Origin: Calditrichota bacterium
Lineage (GTDB): Bacteria > Calditrichota > Calditrichia > Calditrichales > Calditrichaceae
Direction of reading: 5' to 3'
DNA length: 8,328 nt
Assembly: GCA_024278715.1 (NCBI GenBank)
Contig: JAJRSN010000226.1
Location: 1 to 8,328 of the forward strand
In this document: positions 6,069 through 8,328 of the stretch, piece after piece
Layout of the letters: the number at the start of each line of letters is the position of its first letter
How positions within the stretch are numbered: the stretch's first letter is position 1
The notes under the pieces: generated by a model
The model's database searches: none
What the model saw: only the letters and a program-made list of their open reading frames with translations
What the model was told of the DNA's origin: nothing
Position numbers and translations under genes: made by a program

Positions 6069-6761
6069 ATGAAGATAAAGATTAACATTATTATTTTTAT
6101 ATTGTTCTTTCTCTTTTCCGCCACATATATTAAAGCCGCCAAAGAACCGATCGCCGTTCTGATTAAAGCAAAGGGAAAGGTTTTTCTTGTTAAGGAAAAT
6201 CAGAAAAAAGGGATTCCCGCCAAACGAGGCACGCGTATTCTTTCCGGTCAGAGTATTTTAACCAAAGGAAAAGGTTTTGCTATTGTAAAATTCATCGACA
6301 AGGGAAGCGTGATTCGCATCCAGCCCAATTCTTATTGTCGCTTCGAAGGAAAAAAGCGCAAAAAAAATCTCACTAAAAATCTATTTCTCGAGGTCGGATT
6401 AATCTTTAGCAAAGTGTTCAAAAACAGGGGCGACTTTAGCGTTACCACCCCTACCTCCGTGGCTTCCGTAAAAGGAACCGCTTTCTGGACAAAGCAGGAG
6501 TTCAAGGGCGCCACGTATTATTTTGGAGAAGAAGGAGTCGTGGAAATTTCCAACCGCAGAGGAGTCGCTCTTTTAAAAGCGGGAATGACGGGTATCGTGG
6601 CTTCTCCCAACAGCAAACCGATTGTACGTAAAACTCGGAAAAACGAAAAACCCCAGCTAAAAGACGAAAACGAATCGTATGACGAATTCGATTTTGAATT
6701 TGAAGACGCAAACGGAAATACAAAATCATTAAAATTTAAACTGCGTAAAAAAAATAAATGA
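6069..6761 (+). CDS. Exported FecR-domain protein (stand-alone, no sigma-factor partner in the window)
   Basis: The 230-residue product starts with a strongly hydrophobic signal peptide (about 1-24, ending near YIKAA) and then a FecR-type beta domain (about 30-180). Typical marks are ILSGQSILT (57-65), the strand-rich VKFIDKGSVIRIQPNS (73-88), FSVTTPTSVASVKGTAFW (123-140) and a late EEGVVEI (154-160). V-x-TP followed by V-K/R-GT-x-F is the core FecR signature. Unlike classical FecR regulators, it has no N-terminal cytoplasmic anti-sigma segment before the membrane segment, and no ECF sigma gene is adjacent, so signalling by the Fec mechanism is unlikely. Export and a structural or binding role seem more probable, which is an inference. 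The protein is lysine-rich (37 of 230). Its tail is acidic at 199-213, then basic to the end. AGAGG at 6059-6063 precedes the ATG by 5 nt. The stop overlaps the next start. Confidence 0.87.
   Translation: MKIKINIIIFILFFLFSATYIKAAKEPIAVLIKAKGKVFLVKENQKKGIPAKRGTRILSGQSILTKGKGFAIVKFIDKGSVIRIQPNSYCRFEGKKRKKNLTKNLFLEVGLIFSKVFKNRGDFSVTTPTSVASVKGTAFWTKQEFKGATYYFGEEGVVEISNRRGVALLKAGMTGIVASPNSKPIVRKTRKNEKPQLKDENESYDEFDFEFEDANGNTKSLKFKLRKKNK
6758..6761 (+). promoter_or_regulatory. ATGA stop-start overlap between the fecR-like and barrel-like genes
   Basis: The TGA ending the fecR-like gene (6759-6761) lies inside an ATGA whose ATG (6758) is in frame with the following long reading frame. No clear Shine-Dalgarno precedes it, so translation may depend on ribosomes terminating on the fecR-like gene. 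ATGs at 6761 and 6770 and a GTG at 6779 are alternative starts in the same frame. Confidence 0.55.
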
Positions 6762-8328
6762 TGGTCATTATGGAACGAGTGAAAAAATATCCTTTAATCT
6801 TTTTAATCTTTTTATCCCTTATTAATTATCTTACGGGCGCCAATTTTTACCACGAAAGCCCCTCTCAGGTCTATCAGGGAGAAAACGTTCGGCTTGAATT
6901 AAAAGAGCTCTCTTACACCCAAGCAATCGTCCCGCCGACGCTTTTTTATCGGACCACGGGAGAATTCGATTTTCACAGCCTGCCGTTGAAAAACGAAGGA
7001 TTTGTTTACTATGTGGAAATCCCGGCAAAAAAACTGCGTCCCGGCAAAATTCAATATTACTTTGCCATGCAGACTCCCACGGGTAACGTAATCACCTATC
7101 CCGAAGGCGCGCCGTTTACGCGGTTATACGAACTGGAAGTTTTGGCAAACAACAATAATCAAAACTCAAAATTACGCAAAATAGAGATCAACCTTTTAGC
7201 TCCCGAAGAAAACGAAATTCTGAATCCCGAGGAACTGTTTTTTGCCTTTTCCATTCCGTTGGATATCGAAAACCCGAAAGAGCTGAACTTCAGGATTACA
7301 ATAGACGGCATTGATCACTCCTCTCAGTTAATTCGCGAAGGTCATGTTATTTCTTACACCCCGAGGGCAATCCGCAGCGGACTTCATCAGGTAAGTTTTA
7401 AAGTTTACAATGCGGAAGGCATCCTTGTGGGACAAAGGCAGTTCCGGTTTCGCGTAAGCGATATGCCCTCTACCCATAAGGCGTTTTCTTACAAGGGCTC
7501 CTTTTTTGTGGACAATCGGCTGCAAACCGTTGCCCAAAACGACATCAACTACACACGCGGCGGAATCCGCTTAAACCTGAACTACAAAAAATTTGAACTC
7601 GAAACCCGTCTTCTGATGAATTCCAATGAATCTAGTGACCGGCAGCCCTTGAATATCTATTCCGCCAGGTTAAAATACGAGCTTTCTTACAAATACTTTT
7701 TTTATGTTTGGGGAGGCGATGTTTTTCCCGATTACGACCCGCTGGTTTTACAGGGCAGACGCATCCGCGGTTTCAGCGTGGGCTTGTTCAGTAAATATTT
7801 TGATTTTGATTATACTCAGGGGCAATCCGCCCGCGCAATCGAAGGAACAACCTTTACCGATGATCCTTCGAAAATTCTTAGATACGGAACCTACAAACAA
7901 GATTTCAGGAGCATCCGTCCGCGCTTTAATTTTGGCAGTCACTTTAGCTGGGGATTAAATTTAGTCAACGGAAAAGATAACAGCACTTCCATCCGGTTCG
8001 GCGGAAACCCCAAAGAATATCTCGTTCTCGGAACGACTCTCGATCTGAATTTACACGACCGGAGAATCATCGTTCACGGAAGCGCTCAGGCAAGCATTAA
8101 AAACGAAGACGCAACGGGCGAAGTTGAATTTGACAGCCTGGCAAACTCATTGAATTTAAGCGATTCCGATCGTAAACTTGCCAGGCAAATTGTTGATATT
8201 TTTACCAAACCGGGCTTTTTAACCTTAACTCCCGGATTGGCTCCGCTGCCTTCGCTTGCTTTGCAACTGGACGCTCAACTGCGTTATTTTAACAACAATC
8301 TGCTTTTCTCGTACAAACAAATCGACGG
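6758..8328 (+). CDS. Large exported protein: two Ig-like modules and a probable outer-membrane beta-barrel (3' end outside the window)
   Basis: One frame stays open to the window end and gives at least 523 residues. The N-terminus has a signal peptide (KKYPLIFLIFLSLI core, about residues 9-28). Residues about 36-130 form an Ig-like module of the type common in secreted FCB proteins: VYQGENVRLEL, then LFYRTTGEFDF, YYVEIPA and IQYYFA. A second module spans about 140-240 (INLLAPEENEILNPEEL, ITIDG, HQVSFKVYNAEG, FRFRVSD). From about 245 on, strands of alternating aromatic and polar residues dominate (RLNLNYKKFELETRLLM, SARLKYELSYKYFFYV), as in outer-membrane barrels. Three conserved-looking motifs occur: GGDVFPDYDP (319-328), LQGRRIRGFSVG (332-343) and QGQSARAIEG (354-363). 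I do not know a named function. The start is chosen for the ATGA overlap; 6770 (MERVKKY) is nearly as likely. It probably shares a transcript with the two preceding genes. Confidence 0.8.
   Translation, partial: MMVIMERVKKYPLIFLIFLSLINYLTGANFYHESPSQVYQGENVRLELKELSYTQAIVPPTLFYRTTGEFDFHSLPLKNEGFVYYVEIPAKKLRPGKIQYYFAMQTPTGNVITYPEGAPFTRLYELEVLANNNNQNSKLRKIEINLLAPEENEILNPEELFFAFSIPLDIENPKELNFRITIDGIDHSSQLIREGHVISYTPRAIRSGLHQVSFKVYNAEGILVGQRQFRFRVSDMPSTHKAFSYKGSFFVDNRLQTVAQNDINYTRGGIRLNLNYKKFELETRLLMNSNESSDRQPLNIYSARLKYELSYKYFFYVWGGDVFPDYDPLVLQGRRIRGFSVGLFSKYFDFDYTQGQSARAIEGTTFTDDPSKILRYGTYKQDFRSIRPRFNFGSHFSWGLNLVNGKDNSTSIRFGGNPKEYLVLGTTLDLNLHDRRIIVHGSAQASIKNEDATGEVEFDSLANSLNLSDSDRKLARQIVDIFTKPGFLTLTPGLAPLPSLALQLDAQLRYFNNNLLFSYKQID

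Noticed and set aside
6785..6820. Short direct repeats of CTTTTTAATC type near the start of the barrel-like gene
   Set aside because: They encode the Leu/Ile/Phe core of a signal peptide, and the low complexity is explained by codon use.
7704..7958. An 84-codon + strand frame inside the barrel-like gene
   Set aside because: It lies within a longer frame that has signal peptide, Ig-like and barrel features continuous across this point. It is not evidence for a frameshift.

Overview
The window reads as the chromosome of a Gram-negative bacterium. It has signal-peptide-bearing envelope genes, an outer-membrane-type beta-strand-rich protein and a membrane-anchored SppA. Base composition looks to be in the mid-40s percent GC by eye. 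The style of the secreted proteins (Ig/FnIII-like modules, stand-alone FecR domain, large barrel-like protein) recalls the FCB superphylum and relatives such as Calditrichota (Caldithrix-like). That placement is an impression from protein style, not a demonstrated one. Every supported gene lies on the + strand and coding density is high. I saw no tRNA, rRNA, CRISPR array or insertion sequence.

Left block (1-4679): a compact, probably co-transcribed nucleoside-salvage group. It starts with the 3' end of a uridine kinase gene (udk), then thymidine kinase (tdk), a concentrative nucleoside transporter of the NupC/CNT family whose start codon overlaps the tdk stop (TAATG), the 67K-type signal peptide peptidase SppA, and a trimeric-type purine nucleoside phosphorylase only 11 nt after sppA. 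The transporter imports nucleosides, Udk and Tdk trap pyrimidine nucleosides as monophosphates, and PNP splits purine nucleosides by phosphorolysis. SppA is the functional outsider.

Intergenic break (4680-4924): about 245 nt without a gene. It contains an AT-rich tract followed by a TTGACT box, a 7-bp inverted repeat, an imperfect GC-containing hairpin followed by a T-rich run (terminator or attenuator candidate), a third weak inverted repeat that could pair with a GGGAG, and finally a G6 ribosome-binding site 8 nt before the likely GTG start of the next gene.

Right block (4925-8328, continuing past the window): three tightly spaced genes for exported proteins. They are a secreted beta-rich protein with an FnIII-like module, a small secreted FecR-domain protein, and a large protein whose start overlaps the fecR-like stop (ATGA). 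The last has a signal peptide, two Ig-like modules and a C-terminal portion that looks like an outer-membrane beta-barrel. It is open at the window edge. This block looks like an envelope or cell-surface cassette whose function I cannot name. It is the most interesting part of the window.
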